From NCBI RefSeq assembly GCF_047511655.1, contig NC_133394.1:109450343-109514342 (forward strand): a stretch of DNA of 64,000 nt, in the 5' to 3' direction. Every line of letters begins with the position of its first letter. Position 1 is the first letter of the stretch. The notes under the pieces were generated by a model that saw only the letters and a list, made by a program, of their open reading frames with translations, did not search any database and was not told where the DNA came from. The DNA comes from Castor canadensis. Taxonomy: Eukaryota; Chordata; Mammalia; Rodentia; Castoridae. Positions 23,961 to 36,589 of the stretch are shown here, one piece after another. Both the position numbers and the translations under genes were made by a program.

Positions 23961-24285
23961 TAGCTCCCTCTTTGAACTAGAATAAATCTCAAATTACCCC
24001 CACACATGTAGCTGTGATAGCCTATATGAAGCAGTCCCTGAAGTTTCTCCTAGTTTACCTTGAACTGAACACTCCACATCCTCACTTGTTATTCTTTATA
24101 TTTAGCCACATTATTTTTCTTTCAGGTCCTCAAGAAGGGTTATTGGACTTGTTTGTCCTTCTTCTAGAATGCTCATCATTCAGATATGAATAGTACTATC
24201 ATTCATGTCTTCACTCAAATTTGCTTTACCCAAAAACCTTGAATATGCAGCCAACCTTTTGTAGTATCCCCCATCACAATCACTG
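23961..24285 (+). mobile_element. L2 fragment
   Basis: Matches the L2 3' region as I remember it: 'ctagccacattatt...', 'cttctagaatgctcatcattc', 'catgtcttcactcaaat' in consensus order. Ancient, no coding capacity. Confidence 0.55.
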
Positions 24286-24364
24286 TCTACATCATAATTA
24301 TGTAGTCAATAACAAAGTATATAAATCACAACATTGTATAAGATTATAACAGAGATGAAAATTC

Positions 24365-24780
24365 TTATTACCTGCTGAGGTTGTAGCTCCTATAATGTCA
24401 TCACACGACACAATGCTTACATGTTTATGGTGGTAAATTTATTACACAGTCATATAAAAGTATAGCACATGTAAATATGTGCAGTACATAATAATTGATT
24501 ATGAGGTAAATGGCTATTACTAGTTTATTTACTGTAACCTAACTATCTTTTTATTATTATTTTAGAACATTGGCTTCTACTTATAAAAAAAAGGTTTTTG
24601 TAAGACAGTATGCCATGTTATGTTGGCAGCAGCTTCATAATCTTGTTTTTATTGCATCTGATTGCATGCAGAGGCAGACCATATAAGCTGATTGACCTAG
24701 GGTTGTATAAGGATACACCATGATGTTCAATGACAAAAATCACCTAATGACACATCTCTCAGAATGTGTACTTGGCACAC
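24365..24780. mobile_element. Ancient DNA-transposon-like fossil
   Basis: The segments 'gaggttgtagctcctataatgtcatcac' and 'ccatgatgttcaatgacaaaaatcacctaatgacacatctctcagaatgt' look like the two parts of a mammal-wide interspersed repeat that I associate with MER/mariner-type elements. I cannot name the family with confidence. Confidence 0.4.
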
Positions 24781-25242
24781 CAGTGTCTGCAACTTCTTCT
24801 GCATTATTTGATGGCTTTTTTGGTCTTCCTCTGGGATACATATACCATGAGAAAAGGGGCTTTTTGTTTTATTCATTGCTATACAAAGAACAGTTTCTGG
24901 CACATCTTAGTAGACAATAAAATTTTTCTGTTAATAATTGCAAACTGTGTATCAATGAACATTTCTAACACACATAGATTTGACATCCTTTACACTTGTT
25001 TTCATAGAATACTAAATATTTTCAAATATCCATCATTTCAACTTTCAAATAACTGCAAGTTTATAATAATACTAGTTTTAATGTAAATTACACTAAAATT
25101 ACAAAAACAAGCATTTATTAGACAAACTTTACATTAAAATACATACATACATTTGAGATGGCCTCCTCTTATTCTTCCTTGAGAGTGTGAAACACCTAGC
25201 AACTTGCTTCTAAACAATGAACAAAAATACTTGGACACCACT
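24781..25242. other. Unique sequence, nothing recognised
   Basis: The 106-codon frame at 24,766-25,086 has no recognisable similarity and lies partly in the fossil above. Treated as chance. Confidence 0.5.
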
Positions 25243-28200
25243 GTTTTTTTTAAATTCAAATAATTTGTCTTTTTAAATATTTTTTCTCGTTGTGCTTGGT
25301 AGGAGCACGTTGTAGCATTTACACAAGTTCCTACAATGTATTAGATATATCAAACTTGAATTCACACATTCACTGCTTTTATTCATCCTCCCTCCCCTGA
25401 TTTCTAGAACAATTTCAACAGGTATCATTACATACATGTGTACACATTATTTGCACTATATTCATCCTCCTACCCCTTTCCCCACTACCTCACCCTCCCA
25501 CTGGCACCAAATATCTCCCCAAGCCATCCAAGCCCCCACCCCTGCTAGAACCAGTTCTGCCCTCCTGTTCTCAAATTTTATAGAAGAAGAAGAAAAAAAC
25601 ATAAAGTCTGAGATAAAGATAGCTACACAGGGAGTGTTCATGTGTTGTTTCCATGCATGTAAGTATCACAACCCCAATTGGCTCATCTCTACCAGTCCTC
25701 TTCACTTCTCCTCAGTCCCCTTTCTCTAGAGGACCTGGTCAGTTTAAGATGTCTATATTCATTCCTGTACCTTCAAGTTTTTGGTTTCCTTCCCTTGTCC
25801 TATTCCTCTAGAGTGTAGCCTTCCCTTAGTGTGACTCATGTCCCATAACATTGCTGCATTTCTTTTAGATCAATAATCCACACATGAAGGAGAACATGGA
25901 GCTTTTGGCATTCTGAGCCTGCTTAACTTCACTCAAGGTGATGTTCTCCAGCTCCAACCATTTACCTGTGAATAACAAAACTTCATTCCTCTTTGTGGCT
26001 GCATAAAATTCCATTGTGTATAAATACCACATTTTCTTAATCCATTGTCAGTAGTGGGCCATCTTGCTATTTCTATAGCTTAGCTATTGTGAATAGTGCT
26101 GCAATAAACATGGGGTGTGCAAGTGCCTTTGTAGTAACCTGACTCACATTCGTTTGGGACTATCCATAAGAATAGTATTGCTGGATCATGTGGCAGATCT
26201 GTCTTTAGTTTTTTTCAAGGAGCCTCCATATTGTTTTCCATATTGGTTGTACAAGTTTATATTCCTAGTAGCAGTGTATGAAGGTTGCATTTCTTTTATG
26301 ACAAGGGATGGTGAGCATTTTTTCATGTGTCTTTTAGTCATTTAGACTTCTTCATTTGAAAAAGTTCTGGTCAGTTCAGTTGCCCATTTATTAATTGGGT
26401 CAGTGGTTTTTTGGGAGTTTGGTTTTTGAGCTCCCTGTATATTCTGGTTATCAGTCTCTTGTCTGCTGTATGGCTAGCAAAGACTTTCTCCCATTCTATG
26501 TGCAGCATCCTCAATGTAGAGACCATTTCTTTTGTTGTGTAGAAGCTTTTTAATTTCATGTAGTCCCATTTGTCAATCCTTCTCTTAGTTGCTGAGCCAC
26601 TTGAGTTCTACTGAGAAAGTCCTTGCCTACGCCTATTGCTTCCAGTATGATTCCTACTCTTTCCTGTACAACTTCAAGCGTTCAGGTCTGATATTAAGGT
26701 TCTTAATCCACTTTGAGTTAATACTTGTATGGGATGACAAACATGAATCTAGTTTCAGTTTTCTACAGGCATATATCCAGTTTTTCCAACCATATTTTTT
26801 GAAGAGACTGTCTTTTCTCCCTCCCTCATATATTTTTGTCAACATTGTCAAAAATTAGTTGGGTTTAGCTCCAGGGATTCATGTCTACATCCTCTATTCC
26901 ATTCCACTTGTCTTCATATCTATTTTTGTGCCAGTACTATGCTGTTTTTATTGCCATAGCTCTGTAGTATAATTTGAATTCAGGTATTGTAATACCTCCA
27001 GTGTTGCTTTTTTTTCTCAGCATTGCCTTGGCAATTTCCAGTCTTTTGTGTTTCCAAATGAACTTTAAAGTTGACTTTTCAATCTCTGTGATGAATATCA
27101 TGGGAATTTTGATGAGAATTACATTGAACATGTAGATTACTTTTGTTAGTATAGCCATTTTTACTATGTTGATTCTACCAATCCATGAACATGGGAGATC
27201 TTTCCATCTTCTCTAGTCTTCTTCAATTTCTTTCTTCATTGGTTTATAGTTTTCCTTGTAGAGGTCATTCATCCTATTTTAAGTTTATTCCTTGGTATTT
27301 AATTTATTTGAAGCTATTAAAGGTGGAACTGTTTTCCTCTATTCTTTCTCAGTCTGTTCTTTGTTGGTCTATAAGAAGGGTACTGATTTTTGTATCCTGC
27401 TACTTTGCTGAAGATGTTTTGGGTGTCTAGAAGTTTTCAGGTAGAGGTTTTTGTGTCTTTTAGGTATAAGATCATGTCATCTGTAAATAGGGATAGATTA
27501 ACTACTTCTTTACCTATTTGTATTTCTTTTGTTTCTTCTTCCTGACTTATTGCTCTGGCTAGGCATTCCAAGACAAAGTCGAATAGGAGTGAAGAGAGTG
27601 GGCATCTTTGTCACATTCCTGACTTTAGAGGAAATGGTTTCAGTTGTTCCCATTAAGTATGATGTTAGCTACAGGTTTTGTAATTTATAGCCTTTATTAT
27701 GTGGAAGTACATTCCTTCTATTCCTTGTTTCATCACAGCTTTTATCATGAAATTGTGTTGAATCTTATTGATTTTTTGCATCTATTGAAATGATCAAGTG
27801 TTTTTTGTCTTTGCTCCTGTTAATGTGCTATATTACATTTAATGATTTGTAAATATTTAATCATCCCTTCATCCCTGGGATGAAGCTGACTTAGTCATGG
27901 TGTATGATCTTACCAATATGTTGTTTGATTTAGTTTGCCATTATTTTATTTGATTTTTGCATCAATGTTCATTAAAGAGATTGATCTATAATTCTCTTTT
28001 TTGGTTGTATGCTTGACTATTTTTGGGATGAGTGTCATGCTGAATTCATAAAGTGAGTTAGATAGTAGACCTTCCTTTTCTATTTCATGGAAAAGTTTAA
28101 GGAGTGTTGGTATTAGTTCTTTAAAGTCCTGGCAGAATTCAGTGGAGAATCTGTAGGTCCTGGACTTTTCTTTTTTGGGAGACTCTTTATTGCTGTTTCA

Positions 28201-28338
28201 ATTTCATTGCATGTTATAGATCTGTTTAGGTGATTAATATCCTCTTGGATCAGTTTCAGATGGACATATGTATCTAAAAAATTGTCCATTTCTTCTATAC
28301 TTTCCAATTTTTTTGAATATAGGTTCTCAAAGTTCATA
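25243..28338 (-). mobile_element. L1 (3' UTR to mid ORF2), antisense part
   Basis: Minus strand: poly(A)-side T-run near 25,243, 3' UTR, then ORF2 from the C-terminus back past the RT. Readable minus frames include 26,937-27,158 ([28 protein letters not shown] region) and 28,113-28,337 ([37 protein letters not shown]), the linker just before the RT domain. Frames are broken throughout. Confidence 0.85.
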
Positions 28339-28693
28339 CTAATAAAAGAAGCAATACATCAAGAGGAAATAACAATTATCAACATATTTGTACCCAATGT
28401 CAATGCATTAAACAAACACTAAAGGATTTAAAATCACAACACTGGTAGTGGGAGACTTTAATACCCCTTTATCACCAACAGATACGTCATCCAAACAAAA
28501 AAATCAACAAGAAATCCTAGAACTAAATAACATTATAGATCAAATATTCCTGACAGATATGTACAGAATATTCCACCCTGCAACAGCACAGTATATATTC
28601 TTCTCAGCAGCCCATGGAACTTTCTCCAAAATTGACTATACTTTAAGGCACAAAACAAGTCTCAACAAATATAAGAAAATTGAAAATTTCAGG
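28339..28693 (+). mobile_element. L1 endonuclease segment in inverted orientation
   Basis: Here the plus strand reads L1 endonuclease in sense. The frame 28,448-28,702 gives MGDFNTPLSPTD and later GTFSKIDYTLRHKTSLNKYKKIE, the usual endonuclease blocks with the GDFN and SKIDY motifs. The flanking L1 DNA on both sides reads on the minus strand. Confidence 0.85.
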
Positions 28694-29020
28694 GGCCATT
28701 AGATTGGTAAAACTTCTTACCACCTTTCACACTAAGCCAGTGTTTATCTCTGTCCATAAATTGGGTTTCTCATAAACAACAGATTTTTGTCTTCCTTTTA
28801 ATCCAATTTGCTAAATTGTGTCTTTTGATGGGGGAGTTGAGTCCATTGACATTCAGTGCAAATATTGAAAGGTATGTGGTGATTTCTGCTAGTTATTTTT
28901 TTGTTATTGTTTATGGATTTGAGTATGTTGCAGCTGACTCATTGCTACTCTCTGTCTATTCTTCTCCCTGTCCTTTTTTAGTTTTGTTTGTTTTTGTCTT
29001 TTGTGTATAGAATTCCTAGC
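28694..29020 (-). mobile_element. L1 ORF2 N-terminal/inter-ORF segment, antisense
   Basis: The minus strand reads the start of the endonuclease. The plus sequence 'aatgtcaatggactcaactcccccatc' is present here only as its complement (28,825-28,855), followed by the complement of the RHRLANW and CLQET region (28,770-28,815). It precedes the endonuclease block at 28,339-28,693 in L1 order, but that block is flipped. Confidence 0.8.
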
Positions 29021-29024
29021 TGAA

Positions 29025-29281
29025 TCCTCTGTAGCTTGACACCACTATTTTGAATTCATGGATTTCATGCTTTAATAAGACAAGCTGCCATCATAGAGGG
29101 TGACTTCTATCCCAAAGCCAAAAAGAAACCAAATCCTGCCATGTGAGCTTGAGGCAGACCACTTTCCAGTTGACCTTGAAATGTCTATTGTCCAGTTTCC
29201 ACCTGATGGCAATCTATGACAAAGAGTGATGTAGATGACCCAGTAAACTGATACCTAGATTAGTGACTTACAGAAACTGTA

Positions 29282-29332
<51 letters not shown>

Positions 29333-29390
29333 TGTTTTGAGTTACTAAACTCTAATTTATTGCACAGTAGTAGATAGCTAAGGTAGGCTC
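29025..29390 (+). mobile_element. MLT1-like LTR (MaLR)
   Basis: The order 'gatgtagatgacccagtaaactga', 'cttacagaaactgtaagac', a TA repeat, 'gctgttttgagttactaaact', 'gcacagtagtagatagctaa' follows the 3' part of MLT1-type LTRs. The TA repeat replaces the usual aataaatg segment. Non-coding endogenous-retrovirus fossil. Confidence 0.6.
29287..29330. repeat. (TA)n microsatellite
   Basis: About 22 uninterrupted TA units inside the LTR. Confidence 0.95.
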
Positions 29391-30011
29391 CTTTGCTTAC
29401 AGAGACCATCTTAAAAACATATTTAGAGATTGTAGCTTTATTTTTTGGACTCAACTCTCACTATGTTATTTCAATAGCTTCCTATAATTTCTTTCACATT
29501 CTAAACCCATGATTTTTTTTTCTCTGTTCATTTAGGAAGCCACAGCAACTATATATTCAGTAATACAATTATCTGCTAATTCTTACAGGTTATTGCAGTG
29601 CAAAACACATATTATTAACCATTTTACCCTATATGTGTATTTATTATTTAAGTTTTCATAATTATAGAAACAGAGACTTATAGTTTAGTTTTTGTGGCTG
29701 AGAGAGATGGCAAACATTTCTGTGGCATATGGATCAAGGAGGAAGCAGAGGTCAGCATAAATAAATTAGAACATTTCAAGAGTTAAGGAACTTGTCAAAA
29801 ATAGTTTTCCTTAATTTTATTATGTTTCTGGCAGGCCACGCATATAGATATTTTTGAGATTACATGCTTAAATTCAACATTATCATATCTAGTTTTAAAA
29901 AGTTAGTGAAATGTTGATAGAAAAATAGGTCTTCAGATTTCTACCAACAAATTACTTCAAAAAAATTACAGGGCTTTATCCTTTATTAGGACCCAAATAG
30001 ATAGCATTCTG
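29391..30011. other. Unique sequence, nothing recognised
   Basis: AT-rich, no supported feature. Confidence 0.45.
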
Positions 30012-30392
30012 TGTTAGTTTTCTGTCATTATAATAAAGTGATTGATGATCTTCTTATAAGAAGAAAAGGTTTATTTTGACTTACAGTTTGGGAGGTTCCA
30101 GTTCATGATTGATTGACCACATTGTCTTCAGCCTGTGATTAGGCAGCTCAACAATGTGGGATTATGTGTAAAGCAAAACCACTCACTTCTCCATAAGAAG
30201 GGAGAGAAAGGAAGGGGTCAAGGTTCCACAATCCCCTTCAAAGGCATGTCCCATTGACCCAAAGACCTATGACTAGGCTCTATCTCTCAAAGGTTCCACC
30301 TACACCCATCTAGGACCATCTTGGGGACCAAGCCTTTAAAACATGAGCCTTTAAGAAACAATTGTCAATCAAAGTATTTCAAGTTCATTACA
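30012..30392 (-). mobile_element. LTR-like repeat, antisense solo copy
   Basis: Complement of the family at 13,030: 'tgtgttagttttctgtcattataataaag' at one end, 'aaaaggtttattttgacttacagtttgggaggttcc' and 'ttggggaccaagcctttaaaacatgagccttt' at the other. Diverged but nearly full length. Confidence 0.6.
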
Positions 30393-30787
30393 TCTTTTGA
30401 TGTACCCTGGGCATACAGATGTGTTCTAAGTGTTGGTCCTTGAATTTGAAATTTAAACTTCAACTTAAATCTAGTTATATAAACAGTTTGACTTTGTTAC
30501 TGCTCTGTTAAGTCAATAAATATATTAAAATGTAATGATCAGAATATCTATTTGTTTCATATTTATCTTATTTACTAGATGCTAATTTTGTGATGATAAG
30601 GACAATGTATTTTTAAAATATTGTACACCTTTTAATGAAAATAGGGTAACACATATATATTTATTTTAATAAAGAAGATGGTAAATAACGTTTACATTTT
30701 TTAACATTATGTCTAATGAGGCATAATTTCACAAATAATTTGTAATATAAGCAATAATTTCAATTCCTTTTAGATTTCATTTGTCTT

Positions 30788-30968
30788 GTTTTGCTTTTTT
30801 TGCAGTATTGGGATTGAACCTCATGCTTGCTAGGCATGTGCTCTGCCTCTTGAAACCACACATCCCATTCTTTTGTCACATTGTAATTTTGAGATATGGT
30901 TTCATTAGCAATGTCTTGAATCAATACTGTAACCAAGACTACAGATGTACACTACCATAGCTGGTTCC
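30788..30968 (-). mobile_element. ID-B1 composite SINE, antisense
   Basis: 'gcttgctaggcatgtgctctgcctcttgaaaccacac' is the complement of the ID-like unit; 'ttgagatatggtttcatta', 'gactacagatgtacactacc' are the complement of the B1-like unit. Confidence 0.7.
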
Positions 30969-31499
30969 TTTTAGTTTCTTACTTGTGTACAAAATCCTTT
31001 GCATTCAATATTTAAACAGTTTCTAGGTTTCAAAATTTGTTGTTTGTTTTTGGAATGTGTGTGCTTATTAAGTTCATTTATAATAATATATCTCCTAATT
31101 TTATTGTGTCACTGGTACCTTATTAATAAATTCCATTGCCTTTAATATAACATAGGATTTCTTGCTAGTAAGTGTATGAAATGATTTTCATACTTAAAAC
31201 TAGATGTTCTGTGAGTGAAGTTATTAGCTCTCATTTATCATACAAGTGACATTAGACAGTTATATACCTTCTTAATTCTCAATGCCACTATTTGTCAAGG
31301 TGAAGATAAGACAGCATGTCTTAACATTTTTAAGAGCATTGAATGCAATAACTTAAAGAATAATGTATTCAAGCACAAGATCCATGAAATCAAGGTGCAG
31401 TTGGTTGGCATCAATCTAGCTTCCTATCTACCTTACCATTCATTCCCCAGCCATATATCACCCAAGGACAGTCTCGGGTATGCTAGAGTTTTTCACTTC
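30969..31499. other. Unique sequence, nothing recognised
   Basis: The 96-codon frame 31,215-31,505 shows no known domain, no signal peptide and no codon pattern that I would call coding. Confidence 0.5.
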
Positions 31500-31820
31500 A
31501 TGTAATATTTCCTGTGTTGAGAAGTCTTTTCTATCTATTTTTTCCATGATAAATCATAAATCTTTCTTGCAGATACAACTCAAATTTAGCATTTCTGTAA
31601 CTGTCTTCTAAAATATTCCTACCATTCTAATTGTTTTATACATTATTGTTTACATATAAAATTTATTAATTATTATTAATAGAGGTTATTTTTCATCACT
31701 TAATAAAATGTTAGCATTTCAAAGGTGTAATAATATCTTATTTTACTTAGCCTTCTTTGAGTTTAACATAGCATTGGGTAGGCACTTAATTAATATGCTT
31801 TAGTAAATTAAATTAATCAT
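31500..31820 (+). mobile_element. L2 fragment
   Basis: 'gatacaactcaaattt', 'ctaaaatattcctaccattcta', and near the end 'gagtttaacatagcattgggtaggcacttaattaatatg' follow the L2 3' region in order. Very diverged. Confidence 0.4.
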
Positions 31821-33059
31821 TGACAATCTATTTTTAGTTATCAAATTTGTGTCAGGCAATCATTGTAAATAAGAGTAAAATAAGCTATTTAATTCTTTTA
31901 TATTTGCCAAAAAATTGGTTATATAAGCTAAAGGCAGTAAAAGGGCATCAAAAGTTGATTTTTCCCTTTTTTTAAACAATAGATCTCAGATAATTCTGCC
32001 CTAAAGTTTAGTTGTATACTTTATTGACTTCTTATCACATAAAATATATAGGTCTCTCTGCTATGATGATAAGTTTTTGTGGTCTTGTCATGGCCTTTAA
32101 TTTTACCTTCAATTAAATAGTCAAAAGAGCAATTAGATTTAAGGGATTTCTTTTCTTATTAGACCTCTTGGCTCCATCTATCCTTTCACTGGGAGCACTG
32201 ACATTGTCTTAGATTACTTGCAAACATTGATAATGAATTATGCTGCTCCAGGCTGTAGTTAATTAAATTGGCTACCCTTTTGTCTTGAGCATGGGCAGCT
32301 GGGGCACTGGACTACAGAGGACTAATGAGTCCTACTTAAGGTAAGTCCTCAAGGGATATGAATTTCTGCTGTCAGGCAGGAATATGATTCAGATCACAAA
32401 GTTCTTCCATCTACTAAGTAGGTCAAAGTCTCTAAGGGAGGATAGAAGCAATTTGGGGTCTGATAAAATCAGAAACTATGAATTTAATTAGTTATTATAT
32501 CCAACAAAAATTTTTAATGCTTTGTTGGACTGCCGGTTGTGCTGAAATGCTTAGAAAATCCTTTATATTTAATAAGGGAGCATTTGGATCAAAGAACTGT
32601 TCGGTTAGAAGCCATATGTTCAGGACTCAAGGACTTTCAGGCAAGGTTATAGATCTAAACAGGTCATAAGATTTATATGAACATTTTCAAAGCACTACCA
32701 GATAGGTGATTAAAACTGCCACTTCTGGCAGCAAGTTACATCCCACTATGCATGTGTTAATTTTAGATAGGCTATATGTGTCTAATATTTGGCACTGAGA
32801 ATAAATAAACATGTGCTTTTCTCCTCTTTTCATATTTTGTATATAATTTTTCAGCATAATCGGGTATACAATGTGAAATATTAGAGTATCTGTCAGTATT
32901 TCTACACATGTTGACTGATGAGCTGCTCTAATGTAGGACAAACTGAAAATGAAAAGATCACAATAATTGTATTAATAAAAATCATAATTGTCAATCACTT
33001 ATGAAATTGAAAGCAATGTAATTAATTTATTTTTGATTAGTTTATTAACTATCCCCAAA
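31821..33059. other. Unique sequence; possible conserved non-coding block
   Basis: No repeat recognised. Around 32,140-32,440 base composition is less AT-biased, with several TAATTA/CAATTAAAT motifs and no frame, which is how conserved non-coding elements often look. This is inference only. Confidence 0.3.
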
Positions 33060-33225
33060 ATTACATTGGTAGTTATTGCTATCTTTGTAAACTAACTTCA
33101 ACAATCATTTTAAAAATAAAGACACTGAGGTAATGAAAAAATTTTCTCGTGCATGTGCAGCTAATCCAGAATGAAACAAGATTTCAAACTCACCCTAATA
33201 ACAGAGCCTTCACTTAAAGATAAAG
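33060..33225 (-). mobile_element. MIR-like SINE fossil
   Basis: 'taaagacactgaggtaatgaa' and 'cagctaatccagaatgaaacaagatttcaaactc' resemble the antisense MIR core. Weak. Confidence 0.35.
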
Positions 33226-33334
33226 CAATGTTGCCTCCTATTGGCAATGAATTGATCATTTCAAATTATCATATATTTTAGGTATTTTCTTATGTTAAAG
33301 ATAATATAATACGTTACTGTTCCATTTGTCCTGT

Positions 33335-33535
33335 AGCCCAACAACATCAATATCATCCAGTAGGTTGTTACAACTTCAGAATCTCAGGTTCAATCAGGCA
33401 CAATGTACCAGAGTATCCATTTTAAAAGATCCCAAGTGCTCTGAATATCTATTAAATTCAGGAAGCACTAATTTTTCACAATGTCTTTCAAACTTGAACA
33501 CACATTTAGAATCACCTGGGAAAACAAAATGTATG
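33335..33535. mobile_element. MER5-like hAT/Charlie fossil, probably two ends
   Basis: 'caacatcaatatcatccagtaggttgttacaacttcagaatctcagg' and 'ctttcaaacttgaacacacatttagaatcacctggg' match the two characteristic ends of MER5-type non-autonomous hAT elements. No transposase. Confidence 0.5.
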
Positions 33536-34234
33536 TGTGCATATACATTAGTGTCTGAGAGGTAATTATTGGCAAGAATAGGACTGGAAAAATCTAAAGA
33601 ATACAACTGGAAATCAGGCAGTAAAACTTCCTCTTTACATCCCAGTTGCATTAGCTAGCATTAAACATTGTATTTTTAATAAAGATACTACTAGTTGATA
33701 GAGGAAATCAAGCATATAGCAAGGAAAAAATGATAAATTTGGCTATTTCTTACAGAAGCTGACCACATTGGAAAATCTCAAGCATAGTTATAGCATAATT
33801 TAGTTGAAGTATTCTCTCTCAAGCTTATTAAATACAGCAACAGCTGACTGCCCTTCTACCATAAATACAAGATTTTTGTAAAGAAACTCATAGGCAGTAT
33901 GTTTAATTTTATTCTCCTTAATTTTATTATAAAATTTAAAATTCACGTCTTAAATTCTGGAATTATTTATGAGCATATCCCTGCTTATCTGCCGAATCAA
34001 GTTTTCCCATTCCTTACACATTCAACTTTTACTCTACCTAAAAGAAAGAATAATCTGACAGAGTCTTGATCTCAAAATTTTGTTTCGGATGTCTGGCCTT
34101 CTATACATGAATTTTCTAATGCAGTTACTGTTCTTCTTGATTCTTCTGTAAACCTACAGCACACTGTATGATTTTCTGGAGCGGAAAGAGCATTGCATTC
34201 TGTTGAAATATTCAGTGTACTGTCTATCATCATC
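33536..34234. other. Unique sequence, nothing recognised
   Basis: AT-rich, no supported feature. Confidence 0.5.
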
Positions 34235-34357
34235 ATTATATATATAAGCCTTGAGAGGGGATGTTTTCATTAATTGCCTTTACATTCCCAAAACATCTCA
34301 CAAAGTTTGCTTTATTGTAGACAATAATTAAACATTTGCTTAATGGATGATGGAATG
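34235..34357 (+). mobile_element. L2 3' end
   Basis: 'ataagccttgagaggggatgtttt', then 'caataattaaacatttgcttaatggatgatgg' equals the L2 terminal segment with its TGAATG-type tail, diverged. Confidence 0.5.
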
Positions 34358-35104
34358 TATCCCCCCAAAAGCCAAGTTAAAGTAAAAACATATGAATGTC
34401 ATACAAATATATGAAATATGATTATATGGTTTGTTCAATGAATTCTGCTTGATTGTCATTCAAAAACAGAGCAACAGTGATTGAAATCTGTAAAGAAATA
34501 TTTTTAGGTTAATATCGATGGCCTCTTTTCTTACAAAAATGACCTATTTCAACCTAATGCAGAAATAATCATAATTTCTTATTTAGACATGGTCCAAAGT
34601 CAAAACCTTAGGATGTAATAGTTTTCATAAAAATGGTTAGGTATACACAGGGACAATGAGAGAGAGGGAAAAATGTGTATATACTCAAAAAATGTCTTAC
34701 GCTGTATGTGGTTAAAGCATATTACATTAAACAAAAAACTTCAAAAGTATTTCAACAAAGGGCCAAATTCACTTTATTTTAAAGGAACATTGCAATCAGG
34801 GCAAATGACAAGGTTATGAGGCAAGAAACATTTTATGAAATTGTGGAGGAAGCTGTGAATTTTGTTGTGCCAAAATGAATAAACCACAAGGTAAAAATAA
34901 CTCAGAAACAGAACAAGCAAAGAAATGGTATCATTAACAACTAACTTTGACAATTACTTTCTCTCAGGTAAGGCATAATTAGTGTTTGCAAAGACAAAAT
35001 AGGGCACTAGGTGAATAACTGTGAATGCTAGCAATATTAATGCAATTTTAAAATATAATTATGAATATATTTCACTTATATCATTAAAGAATTTAAATAT
35101 ATGG
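34358..35104. other. Unique sequence, nothing recognised
   Basis: AT-rich, no supported feature. Confidence 0.5.
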
Positions 35105-35300
35105 TACAAGACACAGATTATTAGTCTTAGAATCAGAAGACCAAGGCAAAAGTAAATTCTCTGAGCTTTCTGATTTTGTGACCTTGACTTAACTTCTGAG
35201 CTTCCACATCTCAACCTTGTTTGCATGTGTGTCCAATGAATTAATAAACATAAAAATCTCTAACACACTATCTAGTTTATAGTGGATATTTAATACATTT
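35105..35300 (+). mobile_element. MIR SINE fossil
   Basis: 'ttctgattttgtgaccttgacttaacttctgagcttccacatctcaa' matches the MIR core (gtgaccttgggcaagttacttaacctc...), followed by 'gaattaataaacataaa' and the LINE-like tail region. Confidence 0.6.
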
Positions 35301-36589
35301 TGTACTTTGCATCAAATATGTAACACTTAAACTCTGCAAATGTGCTTAACATATATTTGAGAGATATTGAAGGAATCTTAAAGAAAATGAGTGCCCTTTT
35401 CTAATAAAAATCTGATAATATTAGTAGCAAATTCCTTAAATATTACCTTACGTGTTTGTTTCTCAGAAAATATTTCTCACAAAACTGTTTTTTGCAAAAT
35501 ATTTGAGAAGGTGCTATTTCTGTGTCATTGAGTAAATAAGAAAATGTGGCCTCTATTCTTTGAAGTCCCTATGACTGATCTCTTACCTAATCAGATGTTT
35601 GTTCCCAGCAGCTGAAATTCTTGAGTTCTGGAGAAGTGCACCAGCAATAATACTAATCTAGACATAGTCAACAAAGAAGACAACTCCCCTGAGATTTTTT
35701 TTCCTGTACTTCCCACCAGTTTTTGCTATGGATATACCAATGGTAAATTCTGACACTCAGGAAAATAAGTCAGAACCAATTCTCAAGTACTCTCATCTTT
35801 ACTCAATATTTGTGAAGGGATTTCGAAGAGACTTAATAAACCAGATATCAAAATTGATAGTGACCTTTTCAAACCTATGGTAAGATGATAACAATTTTAG
35901 ATGCATAAAGAATTATTATTGTGTGCATTGTTGAAGTAAAAAAGTAACCATGAGTGCAAATTCATGCAGTCCTAAGAATACTGAGATAATCATAGGTATA
36001 AATTTTAAAATTATGAACACTGAATGTTTGATTTTATAAACTGATCAATAAAAATCCTGAAAATAAATGGTCATCATCATCTATGAATGATGGCATATAA
36101 CCTTGCTATGGTTAATTGGATAGATTGAGTTCATCATGAAATTATGACTTAGAAAATTCCTGCTAAAGTAGCTTGGAAGAGAAACATTGTACATTCCTTT
36201 TCTTAGTTCAAGAAAAATTCTACATAGTCAAATGACATCAGATCTTTATCTTAGAATTCATGCAGAGGTCCACCTGACACACATTTTTTTCTTTCTCTAC
36301 TCTGGCAACCTTTCTAAAACTTGCAAATTTATAAGAAAGGAGTGTTCTATTCTTCTGACTACTTGTGCCTGCATTATGACATTTGGAAAACAGCAAATAA
36401 TTTGAGTATCGTTTTTAGAAAATCATTAGATTAAAGAGAGCTTTATAATCTTAATTCATTAATTTTACAAACAGTTAATAAGTAACTAATATTATCCAGG
36501 AATACTTTTGTGGTATTGGGAATATAATCATTCAAAAAATTTTTTAAAAGTTCCCAGAATCATTGCATACATGGGGCTTGAGATTCAGA
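35301..36589. other. Unique sequence, nothing recognised
   Basis: No coding or repeat signal recognised. The 36,187-36,405 frame is unsupported. Confidence 0.5.

Noticed and set aside
31215-31505. 96-codon plus-strand frame in unique DNA
   Set aside because: No recognisable motif, and it ends at the start of an L2 fossil.
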